Positions 1-5,621 of a stretch of DNA of 7,162 bases are shown here, piece after piece. The position numbers and the translations under genes were made by a program. Under the pieces are notes generated by a model. That model was not told the DNA's origin and made no database searches. It saw only the letters and a list, made by a program, of their open reading frames with translations. Within the stretch, counting starts at the first letter, position 1. Every line of letters begins with the position of its first letter. The stretch spans positions 1 through 7,162 of the forward strand of contig CALEMO010000036.1 in NCBI GenBank assembly GCA_937910825.1. Reading direction: 5' to 3'. This DNA is from an uncultured Solirubrobacterales bacterium. GTDB taxonomy: Bacteria > Actinomycetota > Thermoleophilia > Solirubrobacterales > 70-9.

Positions 1-341
1 TGCCGCGCTGAGCGGGATGGTCTGGTCGGCCGCCGGGCCTTGGGGACCTTCAGGGCAGCCGACAGTTTCTCTTCCAGCCGCTCCAGGGCGAGGTCGCGGT
101 TGCGCGCCTGAGAGCGTGCGTCCTGGGAGACAGCGGTCACCACCTTGCCGGCCCGACGAACGATCCTCGACTTCTGCGCCTGGGTGAGTGTCACCGATTC
201 CGAGACGTCGAAGACCGCTTCGATGCGCGATGCGGTCACGTTCGCGTGCTGGCCACCGGGACCGGATGATCGCGAGGCACGGATCAGGATCTCGCCGACC
301 GGGATGAAGGGTCCGTTGGCGGGTCTGATTCCCGGCTTCAC
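1..341 (-). CDS. arfB: ArfB-type alternative ribosome-rescue peptidyl-tRNA hydrolase (C-terminus cut by window edge)
   Basis: The product is a small release-factor-like protein expected to enter the empty A site of ribosomes stalled on mRNA lacking a stop codon and hydrolyse the peptidyl-tRNA. About 113 residues are visible. The catalytic GGQ lies near residue 30 in the context SSGPGGQHANVTASRIEA, followed by the conserved FDV strand. After a helical segment comes the basic motif KARRPTRPSR, which in ArfB begins the C-terminal tail that sits in the mRNA channel; the rest of the tail is beyond the left edge. The codon-recognition domain of RF1/RF2 is absent, so this is not a normal release factor. 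I chose the GTG at 341 because it overlaps the stop of the upstream TSUP gene as GTGA, because it leaves the usual short N-terminus before the GGQ domain, and because no Shine-Dalgarno is visible. Translational coupling is therefore likely. The family call is secure; the link to the transporter genes may be incidental. Confidence 0.9.
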   Translation of the reverse strand, partial: MKPGIRPANGPFIPVGEILIRASRSSGPGGQHANVTASRIEAVFDVSESVTLTQAQKSRIVRRAGKVVTAVSQDARSQARNRDLALERLEEKLSAALKVPKARRPTRPSRSAR

Positions 342-754
342 GGTCCGGGCGCGTCGGGCGCGACGGTATTGGAGGGCGGAACCGTGGCGCTGTCGCTGAA
401 TACGCGTCTGAGAAGGCGCCAGGCCATGTACAGGGCCAGCAGGGCAAAGCCGATGCGCAGGACCCGCTCCGAAACCTCGTTCGCGACGACCACTCCAACC
501 AGCACGCCGACCGGGGAGAGCAGGCCGATTACGGCCGCATCCTTCAGGCGCACGTTGCCGTAGCCACGCTGCCGCCAGGCTCCGACCATTGAGACCAGCA
601 CGATCATCAGCAGCGAGGTGGATTCGGCTTCGACCTGGCCCTTCGAAAGCACGATGGTCATCGCCGGCACGAAAATGATGCCGCCGCCGACGCCGATCAG
701 GCCGGCAACGATTCCTCCGATCGCGCAAATCAGGCCTGCGATTGCGATGTCCAT
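338..754 (-). CDS. Half-size TauE/SafE (TSUP) family membrane protein, second of a tandem pair
   Basis: This 138-residue integral membrane protein corresponds to one repeat of the TSUP (sulfite exporter TauE/SafE, formerly DUF81) family, whose members usually have two such repeats in 240-300 residues. The N-terminal helix carries the hallmark GVGGG at residues 21-25, then a hydrophobic segment, a helix at about 45-60, the motif YGNV at 65-68, a helix at about 73-91 and a last helix at about 98-115. A polar, proline-rich tail of about 20 residues follows. The loop at 61-71 and the segment 113-117 are rich in arginine, suggesting that these parts face the cytoplasm. Its ATG overlaps the stop of the upstream half by one base (TGATG), with a weak GGTGG seven bases ahead, so it is probably translated by reinitiation. 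It likely acts with the upstream half as one transporter of small anions such as sulfur or organic acids. The substrate cannot be read from the sequence. Confidence 0.85.
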   Translation of the reverse strand: MDIAIAGLICAIGGIVAGLIGVGGGIIFVPAMTIVLSKGQVEAESTSLLMIVLVSMVGAWRQRGYGNVRLKDAAVIGLLSPVGVLVGVVVANEVSERVLRIGFALLALYMAWRLLRRVFSDSATVPPSNTVAPDAPGP

Positions 755-1119
755 CAGAAGGCCACCATGTAGAAGGCGACGCCGATCAGCAGGATGGCGA
801 AAATCACCGATACGGCCTTTTCAGGAATGCGCTGCTGCAGCGCTGTACCGAAGGCGACACCGACGATCGCCGGGACGGAAAGAATGAGGCCGATCTCGAT
901 GTCCACGTTGCCGTAGATGCCGCCCTGCATTCCGGCGGCGAATATGGCGATCACGATGATCGCCGCGAGGCTGGTTCCGGTGGCCAGACGGTCGCCGTAT
1001 GCGAAGAAGGCGATCAGCATCGGAACGATCACGGTGCCGCCTCCCACGCCGAAAAGTCCACTGAATGCACCAGCGACCGTACCGACGACGGCTAAGCTCC
1101 ATATTCGACTGGGTTCCAT
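754..1119 (-). CDS. Half-size TauE/SafE (TSUP) family membrane protein, first of a tandem pair
   Basis: This 121-residue, very hydrophobic protein is the other half of a TSUP-type transporter. It shows the same order of elements as its downstream neighbour: GVGGG at residues 24-28 inside the first helix, a hydrophobic stretch to about 40, a helix at about 47-66, YGNV at 69-72, a helix at about 75-94 and a helix from 102 to the very end, with no C-terminal tail. The two halves together total 259 residues, the size of one ordinary TSUP protein. Positive residues sit at R44 and R97/K101, while the YGNV loop is acidic (D73, E75), the reverse of the partner. The ATG at 1119 starts just before the first helix and lies seven bases after a TAGTAT hexamer, so the mRNA may be leaderless. 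Family membership is clear from the GVGGG and helix pattern; a functional complex with the second half is inferred from gene order. Confidence 0.85.
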   Translation of the reverse strand: MEPSRIWSLAVVGTVAGAFSGLFGVGGGTVIVPMLIAFFAYGDRLATGTSLAAIIVIAIFAAGMQGGIYGNVDIEIGLILSVPAIVGVAFGTALQQRIPEKAVSVIFAILLIGVAFYMVAF

Positions 1120-1126
1120 CCCGGCG

Positions 1127-1133
1127 ATACTAT
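1127..1133. promoter_or_regulatory. Putative shared bidirectional -10 element
   Basis: The seven bases ATACTAT are palindromic apart from the central base. They give TACTAT on the plus strand (1128-1133) and TAGTAT on the minus strand (1132-1127), both fitting the actinobacterial -10 pattern TANNNT. The minus hexamer is seven bases before the TSUP ATG at 1119. The plus hexamer is four bases before the ATG at 1138 of the phosphatase gene. Neither gene has a Shine-Dalgarno sequence, which fits leaderless mRNAs. No convincing -35 is seen for either direction. Confidence 0.45.
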
Positions 1134-1932
1134 GACCATGAGCAGCCCAGACTCCCCCTTGTCAGTTCTCTTCGCCGAACCCGAGGTGTCGGCCTTGATG
1201 AGCGATATCGACGGAACGCTCTGTCGGATCGTCGATCGTCCGGAGAAAGCCAAAGTCCCCCAGCGGGCCAGTGAATGCCTCGAGAAGCTGAGCACAGAGC
1301 TCGCCTGTGTGGCCTGTGTTACTGGTCGCCCGGCGCTCACGGCCCGTCGCATGGTCGGTGCACCCAACCTCATCTATTTCGGAAACCACGGCCTTGAGCT
1401 GCTCAGCCCCGGCGACGAAGAGCCACGGATGACCCTTGAAGGCGACGAAGCTGAGCGGGTTGCGAAATTCGTGGCCAAGAACGACAGCCCCCATTGGGTC
1501 TCGGCCAAGATCCGGCTGGAAGACAAAGGAGCGATTCAGGCCCTGCACTTCCGCGGCGCCGGAGAACGCACCGAGATTTTCGTCCGCGGCATCGCCGACC
1601 AGGCAGAGGCGGCCGGCCTGGTCACCCACTGGGGCCGCAAGGTGCTGGAACTGCGCCCGCCGGACATGGCCGGCAAGGCGGGGGCGGTCGAGGAGATCAT
1701 CACCGGCTCGAAGATCAGAACCGTTGTCTTCGCCGGTGACGACCAGACCGACCTCGACGCCGTCAAGAAGCTCTACAAGCTCCGTGATGACGGTCAGATC
1801 AAGAAACTGTTGGTCACCGCCGTCGCTTCCGAAGAAGGCCCGAAAGAGCTGATCGAACTGGCCGACATCGTTGTCCAGGAGCCGGACCAATGGATCGACT
1901 TGATCGAGGGCCTGGCCGAATCCAGAGGCTGA
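1132..1932 (+). CDS. otsB: Trehalose-6-phosphate phosphatase (HAD superfamily)
   Basis: The product hydrolyses trehalose 6-phosphate to trehalose in the cytosol, the second step of the OtsA-OtsB route. The 266 residues carry the full HAD set. Motif I is DIDGT with nucleophile D25 and acid/base D27. Motif II is the threonine of VTGR (T64). The family-typical GNHGLE is at 84-89, ELRP at 173-176, the motif III lysine is in GKAGA (K182), and motif IV is GDDQTD at 202-207. The cap domain is the part between about 95 and 175. Two in-frame ATGs exist, at 1132 and 1138. The first overlaps the putative -10 element, so 1138 may be the true start if transcription is leaderless; the difference is two residues. 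No OtsA synthase lies in the window. The next gene starts five bases after the stop, so the two form an operon. Other sugar-phosphate HAD phosphatases are possible, but GNHGLE favours OtsB. Confidence 0.9.
   Translation: MTMSSPDSPLSVLFAEPEVSALMSDIDGTLCRIVDRPEKAKVPQRASECLEKLSTELACVACVTGRPALTARRMVGAPNLIYFGNHGLELLSPGDEEPRMTLEGDEAERVAKFVAKNDSPHWVSAKIRLEDKGAIQALHFRGAGERTEIFVRGIADQAEAAGLVTHWGRKVLELRPPDMAGKAGAVEEIITGSKIRTVVFAGDDQTDLDAVKKLYKLRDDGQIKKLLVTAVASEEGPKELIELADIVVQEPDQWIDLIEGLAESRG
1924..1928 (+). promoter_or_regulatory. Ribosome binding site deciding the GTG start at 1937
   Basis: AGAGG lies eight bases before the GTG at 1937, inside the last codons of the phosphatase gene. The out-of-frame ATG at 1932 overlaps the phosphatase stop codon but does not open the membrane-protein frame. 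The GTG is therefore the supported start. Confidence 0.5.
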
Positions 1933-1936
1933 TGAA

Positions 1937-2449
1937 GTGCCGTATTCCGAGCTCCTGAGGTCGACCGTATTCCTGACCGCCGGCGGGGCGACCGCGCTGG
2001 CGGCAATCGCCGTGATCGGTGCCCAGCGCGACTACAGCTCGACCGTGCTTCTGGTCGGTGCCGTCTGGTGGGTCACCGCAGCCTGGATCGGGGTCTCGAT
2101 GGGACAGGCCGACAAGACGGCGGAATCGATCAGGGAAGTATTGGCAAATTCGAAGTCAGTGACTGGTACCGGCAAAGGGTTTCAGCTCTCGGAGCCCGGC
2201 CGCATCGCCTGGGGCAGGCTCTGGCCGATCCTGGCGGTAGTGGTCGTTGCCGGCGGCACCGGGGTCTTCTTCCCGGAAGTCGCGGTGATCGGAAGTGGCT
2301 TCGCATTGCTGGTATCGCTCGCCTGGCGCAACCGCGAAGCGGCGGTGCTGGCGATCGAAGGCCGCGACGGTGTGCGCTTCCTGGTCCAGCCGGGCTCGCC
2401 TTTCAGACCCGTGAAGCTGGTCCGCACTCCCGGGTTCCGTGCTTTCTGA
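1937..2449 (+). CDS. Small integral membrane protein of unknown function
   Basis: I do not recognise a characterised family in this 170-residue protein. It has two hydrophobic segments near the N-terminus (about 11-29 and 35-55), then a polar stretch of about 40 residues rich in K, S, E and G. Another hydrophobic pair follows at about 93-110 and 113-128. The C-terminal part of about 40 soluble residues contains EGRDGVRFLVQPGSPF and a basic end, LVRTPGFR. This suggests two helical hairpins with a cytoplasmic central loop and a small C-terminal strand-rich tail. There is no clear signal peptide and no catalytic motif. It begins five bases after the trehalose-phosphatase stop and has its own AGAGG site, so the two are co-transcribed, but a role in trehalose metabolism is only a guess from position. 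It ends six bases before the stop of the convergent polX gene. That this is a real gene is well supported by the operon spacing and the sustained coding frame. Confidence 0.75.
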   Translation: MPYSELLRSTVFLTAGGATALAAIAVIGAQRDYSSTVLLVGAVWWVTAAWIGVSMGQADKTAESIREVLANSKSVTGTGKGFQLSEPGRIAWGRLWPILAVVVVAGGTGVFFPEVAVIGSGFALLVSLAWRNREAAVLAIEGRDGVRFLVQPGSPFRPVKLVRTPGFRAF

Positions 2450-2455
2450 GCGCGG

Positions 2456-4168
2456 TCAGATCTTCCACCAGCTGCCGGTGTTGATTACATCTCCCGGCTC
2501 CAGCCAGGCCCGCCGCGCGGTCGCGATCGCGTAGTCCATGTAGTCGAAGCTCGCGGTGGAATGAGCGTCGGTATTCAGGACCAGCTTCACACCCTCATCT
2601 TTCGCTAAACGTGCGTGGATGTCGGACAGGTCGCGGCGTTGCGGGTTGCCGTTGATTTCGAACAGCGTCTGGGAAGCGGCCGCGGCCGCGATCACTTTCT
2701 CGATGTCCAGCGGGTAGGGCTCACGCTTGCCAAGCAGTCGCCCGGTGGGGTGGCCGATGCAGTCGACCAGTGGATTCTCGATCGCGGTCACCAAGCGTGA
2801 AGTCATGCCCTCTTCGTCGTTGGTGAATGAAGTGTGGATCGAAGCGATCACCCAGTCCAGCGCTTCCAGCAGGTCGTCTTCGTAGTCGAGTTCTCCGTCG
2901 GTGCCGATGTTCACTTCCGAGCCCGAAAGCAGCCTGATGCCTTCGCCCCCCTGCGTCTGGTTGAACTCGGCAATTTCCTCGATCCGCTGGCAGAGGCGGT
3001 CAGGCGTGACATCGTTGCCGAAGCCGTGACTCGCCGAATGGTCGGTGATGGCCAGGTATTCGTAGCCGAGCCGCTCGGCCGCGGTCGCCATATCTTGAAG
3101 GCTGTTCTGCCCGTCGGAGAGAGTGGTATGGCAGTGGAGGTCCCCCTTTATCTGGCTCCTTTCGACCAGATCAGGCAGAGCACCGTTCCTGGCTGCCTCC
3201 AGCTCGCCCCGGTTCTCGCGAAGCTCGGGCTCGATGTATTCGTAGCCGAGTCTTTCGTAGACCTCCGCCTCGGTCGCGCACCTGGTGGTTTGACCTGTCT
3301 CGTCGTCGAGGATGCCGTTTTCGGATACATGCAGTCGCTCCTTGACCGCCACCTCCCGCAGCTTTTCGTTGTGGGCGGCAGAGCCGGTGAAATGCTGGAG
3401 CAGGTTGCCGAATGCGTCGGGAGAGACGATCCTCACATCGACGTCGACCCCGGAGTGAGTGCTCAGCTTGATCCCGGTCTCGTTCGGATTGCCCGACTTT
3501 CCGACCAGCCTCTGGCTGGAAATGTCTTCGGCGAGCTGCTTCGGTGAATCCGACGTCGCAATCAGGTCGACGTCGTGACAGGTGTCGGCCAGCCGGCGGG
3601 CAGAGCCCGCGATCTCGGCTTTTTCGCAAGCGGGGTTTGATCTGAGCGCTTCGACCAGCTCTTCGGCGACGGGCAGGATTTCGTTCAGCCGTTTCCGCTG
3701 GGGACCCTGAGGCTCCGCCTCCAGGCGGTCCAGGCCTTCGAGGATCTTTTGCTCGACCTTTGCCCCGAGACCCTTGAGTTTCTGCACTTCCTGATTTTCG
3801 GCCGCCGTACGCAGATCGTCGGGGGTGCTTATGCCCAGTTCGTCGTGGAGACGGCGCACGGTCTTCGGGCCCAGGCCCGCGATCCGGTTGATCTCGATCA
3901 GCCCGGGCGGCAACTTCTGTTTGAGTTTTGCGGCTGCCGGGATTTCGCCGGTCTCGACCAGGGCCAGGATCTTTTCTTCGAGGGTCTTGCCGACCCCGGG
4001 CAGGTCGGTCACGGTGCCTTCCGTGGCCATGTCTTCGACCGATCTGCCTTCGTTTCGGATGGTCCGGGCCGCATTCACGTAAGCGAGCACGCGGTAGCGG
4101 TCGGCCCCGTCGAGCTGGTAAAGCACGGCGAGCTCTTCGAGTGCGGCGGCGATCTCGGCGTTGCTCAT
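2456..4168 (-). CDS. polX: DNA polymerase/3'-5' exonuclease PolX (Pol X domain plus PHP domain)
   Basis: This 570-residue repair enzyme is the normal length for bacterial PolX, which fills short gaps and trims 3' ends in base excision repair. The N-terminal 8-kDa region and fingers contain helix-hairpin-helix turns at about 55-67 (LPGVGK), 96-107 (AGLGPK) and 131-142 (KGLGAK). The Pol X palm has AGSARR at 187-192, the catalytic pair D199 and D201 in HDVD, the third aspartate D244 in VDVRIV, and HFTGS at 259-263. The C-terminal PHP nuclease begins near 340 and keeps its metal ligands: H345 and H347 (HCH), D352, H377 (TDH), E418, H445, H473, and D534 with H536 (TDAH). Both activities should therefore be intact. 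The ATG at 4168 starts exactly at the conserved N-terminus and lies six bases after TATGTT, without a Shine-Dalgarno, suggesting a leaderless mRNA. The gene is transcribed alone, divergent from the glycosyltransferase gene. Confidence 0.95.
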   Translation of the reverse strand: MSNAEIAAALEELAVLYQLDGADRYRVLAYVNAARTIRNEGRSVEDMATEGTVTDLPGVGKTLEEKILALVETGEIPAAAKLKQKLPPGLIEINRIAGLGPKTVRRLHDELGISTPDDLRTAAENQEVQKLKGLGAKVEQKILEGLDRLEAEPQGPQRKRLNEILPVAEELVEALRSNPACEKAEIAGSARRLADTCHDVDLIATSDSPKQLAEDISSQRLVGKSGNPNETGIKLSTHSGVDVDVRIVSPDAFGNLLQHFTGSAAHNEKLREVAVKERLHVSENGILDDETGQTTRCATEAEVYERLGYEYIEPELRENRGELEAARNGALPDLVERSQIKGDLHCHTTLSDGQNSLQDMATAAERLGYEYLAITDHSASHGFGNDVTPDRLCQRIEEIAEFNQTQGGEGIRLLSGSEVNIGTDGELDYEDDLLEALDWVIASIHTSFTNDEEGMTSRLVTAIENPLVDCIGHPTGRLLGKREPYPLDIEKVIAAAAASQTLFEINGNPQRRDLSDIHARLAKDEGVKLVLNTDAHSTASFDYMDYAIATARRAWLEPGDVINTGSWWKI

Positions 4169-4174
4169 GGCCTA

Positions 4175-4180
4175 AACATA
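4175..4180 (-). promoter_or_regulatory. Putative leaderless-type -10 promoter of polX
   Basis: Read on the minus strand, the hexamer TATGTT is followed by TAGGCC and then the ATG of polX. The six-base spacing would put the first transcribed base on the A of the start codon. No Shine-Dalgarno is present in the 30 bases upstream. No good -35 is visible. Confidence 0.55.
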
Positions 4181-4215
4181 GTTACCGCGGGGAGGGGTTT
4201 GCTGGCGGGCAGCGA

Positions 4216-4221
4216 TACCAT
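4216..4221 (+). promoter_or_regulatory. Putative leaderless-type -10 promoter of the glycosyltransferase gene
   Basis: TACCAT is followed by six bases (CGCGAG) and then the in-frame GTG at 4228. This mirrors the spacing seen for the divergent polX gene 36 bases away, and it supports the GTG as the start. No Shine-Dalgarno at a usable distance and no clear -35 are seen. Confidence 0.5.
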
Positions 4222-4227
4222 CGCGAG

Positions 4228-4974
4228 GTGCCTGTTCCGAGCCAAGAGCCCGCCCGGCGTGGGCCTGCCTGGGTGATCCTGCCGACCTATAACGAGGCTG
4301 ACAACATCACCGCCATGGTTGAAGCGGTGGTGGCGCGGCTCGAGCCGGAAGACCGGATCCTGATCGTCGACGACAACTCACCCGACGGAACCGGCCGGAT
4401 CGCTGACGACATCGCCGCCGGGCAAGGCATGGTCGAAGTGCACCACCGGGAAGAAAAAGAAGGTCTCGGACCGGCGTATCTGGCCGGCTTCGGTGTCGCA
4501 CTTGACGGCGGGGCCCAGTTGGTGATCCAGATGGACGCCGACTTTTCCCACGACCCGACTTACCTGCCGCGGCTGCTCGCCGCTTCCGAGCTGGCCGACC
4601 TGGTGATCGGTTCGCGATACGTGCCGGGCGGCGGCATCACCGAGTGGGGCCAGGTGCGCCGCCTGCTCAGTCGCGGCGGCAGTATTTACTCGCGGGTGAT
4701 CCTCGGCAGCGATGTGCGGGACATGACCGGCGGTTTCAAATGCTTCCGGCGGCAAGTCCTCGAGACGATTCCTTTCGCCCAGGTGGCGGCGTCCGGGTAT
4801 TCCTTCCAGGTCGAGATGACCTACCGGGTGATCAAGGCGGGTTTCGAAGTGATTGAAGTCCCGATTACTTTCCGCGAGCGCCAGGCCGGCACCTCGAAGA
4901 TGAGCATGTCGATCGTCGCCGAAGCCGCCTGGAAGGTTCCGGCGATGCGTTTCGGGCGCGACAAACCGCGCTGA
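4228..4974 (+). CDS. Polyprenol (dolichol)-phosphate mannosyltransferase-like GT2 glycosyltransferase
   Basis: The product is a GT-A fold, family 2 glycosyltransferase expected to move mannose from GDP-mannose to polyprenyl phosphate at the inner face of the membrane, supplying lipid-linked mannose for glycan or glycolipid assembly or protein mannosylation. From the GTG start the protein has 248 residues. VILPTYNE at 16-23 and VDDNSPDGTG at 47-56 form the nucleotide-sugar site. The metal-binding DAD is at 103-105 in QMDADFSHDP, and GSRYVPGG starts at 128. GFKCFRR and a late FRERQAGTSKM are typical of Dpm1/Ppm1 enzymes. No C-terminal membrane helices or GtrA-like domain are present, so it resembles the soluble catalytic form. 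The frame stays open far upstream (to 3928) over polX, but the conserved domain and the TACCAT-N6-GTG arrangement place the start at 4228. The acceptor and sugar could differ (for example glucose); the Dpm1-like class is firm. Confidence 0.88.
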   Translation: MPVPSQEPARRGPAWVILPTYNEADNITAMVEAVVARLEPEDRILIVDDNSPDGTGRIADDIAAGQGMVEVHHREEKEGLGPAYLAGFGVALDGGAQLVIQMDADFSHDPTYLPRLLAASELADLVIGSRYVPGGGITEWGQVRRLLSRGGSIYSRVILGSDVRDMTGGFKCFRRQVLETIPFAQVAASGYSFQVEMTYRVIKAGFEVIEVPITFRERQAGTSKMSMSIVAEAAWKVPAMRFGRDKPR

Positions 4975-5006
4975 TGCGTCGCCGGCTTGCATTAGGTTCA
5001 CTCAAC

Positions 5007-5022
5007 GCAGGCAAATGTCTGC
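5007..5022. other. Inverted repeat upstream of trxA (weak hairpin or operator)
   Basis: GCAGGCA and TGTCTGC, separated by two bases, can pair over six to seven positions with one G-U. It lies 33 bases after the glycosyltransferase stop and just upstream of the trxA -10, covering the expected -35 region. The T-rich run (TTCATTTTG) follows only after eight bases, so it is a poor intrinsic terminator. An operator role is equally possible. Confidence 0.25.
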
Positions 5023-5038
5023 CGGGCACTTCATTTTG

Positions 5039-5044
5039 TATAGT
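5039..5044 (+). promoter_or_regulatory. Probable -10 promoter of the trxA operon
   Basis: TATAGT, preceded directly by TG, lies in the most AT-rich patch between the glycosyltransferase and trxA genes. It is a close match to the housekeeping -10 consensus. It would give a leader of about 50 bases ending in a good AGGAG site, unlike the leaderless genes to the left. No TTGACA-like -35 is seen at 16-18 bases upstream. Confidence 0.5.
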
Positions 5045-5092
5045 AAGAAACAGAGTTCTGAAAATCTGTACCACCCAAGTTCAAGCCAACCC

Positions 5093-5097
5093 AGGAG
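5093..5097 (+). promoter_or_regulatory. Strong ribosome binding site of trxA
   Basis: AGGAG lies six bases before the ATG at 5104. This is the best Shine-Dalgarno in the window and fixes the thioredoxin start. Confidence 0.7.
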
Positions 5098-5103
5098 AAC
5101 GAG

Positions 5104-5433
5104 ATGGCAGACAAGCTACCCCCAGTTACCGACGCCAGTTTCAAGGCAGATGCGATCGATGTAGAAGGCAACGTGCTGGTTGACTTCTGGGCACCCTGGT
5201 GTGGCCCGTGCCGCGTCGTTCATCCGGTCCTCGAAGAGATCAACGAAGAGCGCGATGACGTCAAGATCATCAGCCTGAACATCGACGAGAACCCGCAGAC
5301 AGCGGCCCGGTACGAAGTCCTCTCGATCCCGACGATGATCCTCTTCAAGGATGGCGAGATGGTGAAGAAGATCGTCGGCGCGATGCCGAAGCGCCGCCTG
5401 CTGGCCGATCTCGAACCAGCCCTTCAGGGCTGA
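5104..5433 (+). CDS. trxA: Thioredoxin
   Basis: This is a single-domain cytosolic thioredoxin of 109 residues, the usual size. It reduces protein disulfides with electrons from thioredoxin reductase, which is not in this window. The active site WCGPC is at 32-36 after the strand VLVDFWAP, with the buried aspartate D27 that tunes the active-site cysteine. The cis-proline is P76 in SIPTMILF, and GxxPKRxL near the C-terminus matches the last helix. There is no signal peptide or lipoprotein box. The residues after the active site read RVVHPVLEEI, a slightly unusual form of the common RMxAPxLEE. The gene has its own promoter-like TATAGT and a strong AGGAG site, and it is followed 13 bases later by a tautomerase-like gene that probably shares its transcript. 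The identification is secure. Confidence 0.96.
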   Translation: MADKLPPVTDASFKADAIDVEGNVLVDFWAPWCGPCRVVHPVLEEINEERDDVKIISLNIDENPQTAARYEVLSIPTMILFKDGEMVKKIVGAMPKRRLLADLEPALQG

Positions 5434-5446
5434 GGAGAATCTACCG

Positions 5447-5620
5447 ATGCCTTTCGTGGAAATCAGCTGGTTCGAGGGCCGCAGCGACGAGCAGAAGGCC
5501 GACATCGCAAAGCGCATCTCGGAGGCTCTGGTCGAAGTTGGCGGTGTGGCCCCGGATCAATGCTGGGTCAAGTTCGAAGACTCCCCGAAGACGGATTTAA
5601 TCATCCCCGAAGCGGAGTAG
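5447..5620 (+). CDS. 4-oxalocrotonate tautomerase-like small protein
   Basis: The 57-residue product matches the 4-oxalocrotonate tautomerase (4-OT) family of tiny beta-alpha-beta proteins that form oligomers and use an N-terminal proline as catalytic base. The second codon is Pro, giving Pro1 after removal of Met. The segment EGRSDEQK at 9-16 (mature numbering) is the family signature and includes the catalytic Arg11. The helix continues to about residue 30, followed by a strand around CWVKFED. The position aligned with Arg39 of the Pseudomonas enzyme appears to be valine, and the usual C-terminal glycine-rich hairpin with Phe50 is replaced by a short DLIIPEAE ending, so the substrate is probably different. 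GAGGAG lies nine bases before the ATG and overlaps the trxA stop, indicating one operon. Its TAG ends one base before the stop of the convergent ileS. The family call is good; the reaction is unknown. Confidence 0.82.
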   Translation: MPFVEISWFEGRSDEQKADIAKRISEALVEVGGVAPDQCWVKFEDSPKTDLIIPEAE

Positions 5621-5621
5621 C

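Noticed and set aside
1162..1890. A 242-codon open frame antisense to the trehalose phosphatase gene
   Set aside because: The plus-strand frame has every HAD motif, and the antisense translation shows no domain and no start signal.
3056..3250. Exact 15-base direct repeat (GTATTCGTAGCCGAG) exactly 180 bases apart inside polX
   Set aside because: Both copies encode RLGYEY, once in the linker after the polymerase domain and once in the PHP domain before ITDHS. Each fits the expected family sequence at its place, so a duplication or regulatory repeat is not needed.
2834..3547. A 237-codon open frame on the plus strand opposite polX
   Set aside because: It lies wholly antisense to the strongly conserved polX frame, its translation is low in recognisable motifs, and such long shadows are normal in GC-rich genes.
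3928..4227. Upstream extension of the glycosyltransferase frame over the polX 5' end
   Set aside because: The extension is an arginine-rich shadow of polX, and the GT2 domain begins only after 4228, where a promoter-like hexamer and GTG occur.
4974..5183. A 69-codon frame starting at the ATG that overlaps the glycosyltransferase stop
   Set aside because: It runs through the trxA promoter and leader into the thioredoxin gene in another frame, and the peptide is basic and low in structure. The TGATG overlap is probably fortuitous.
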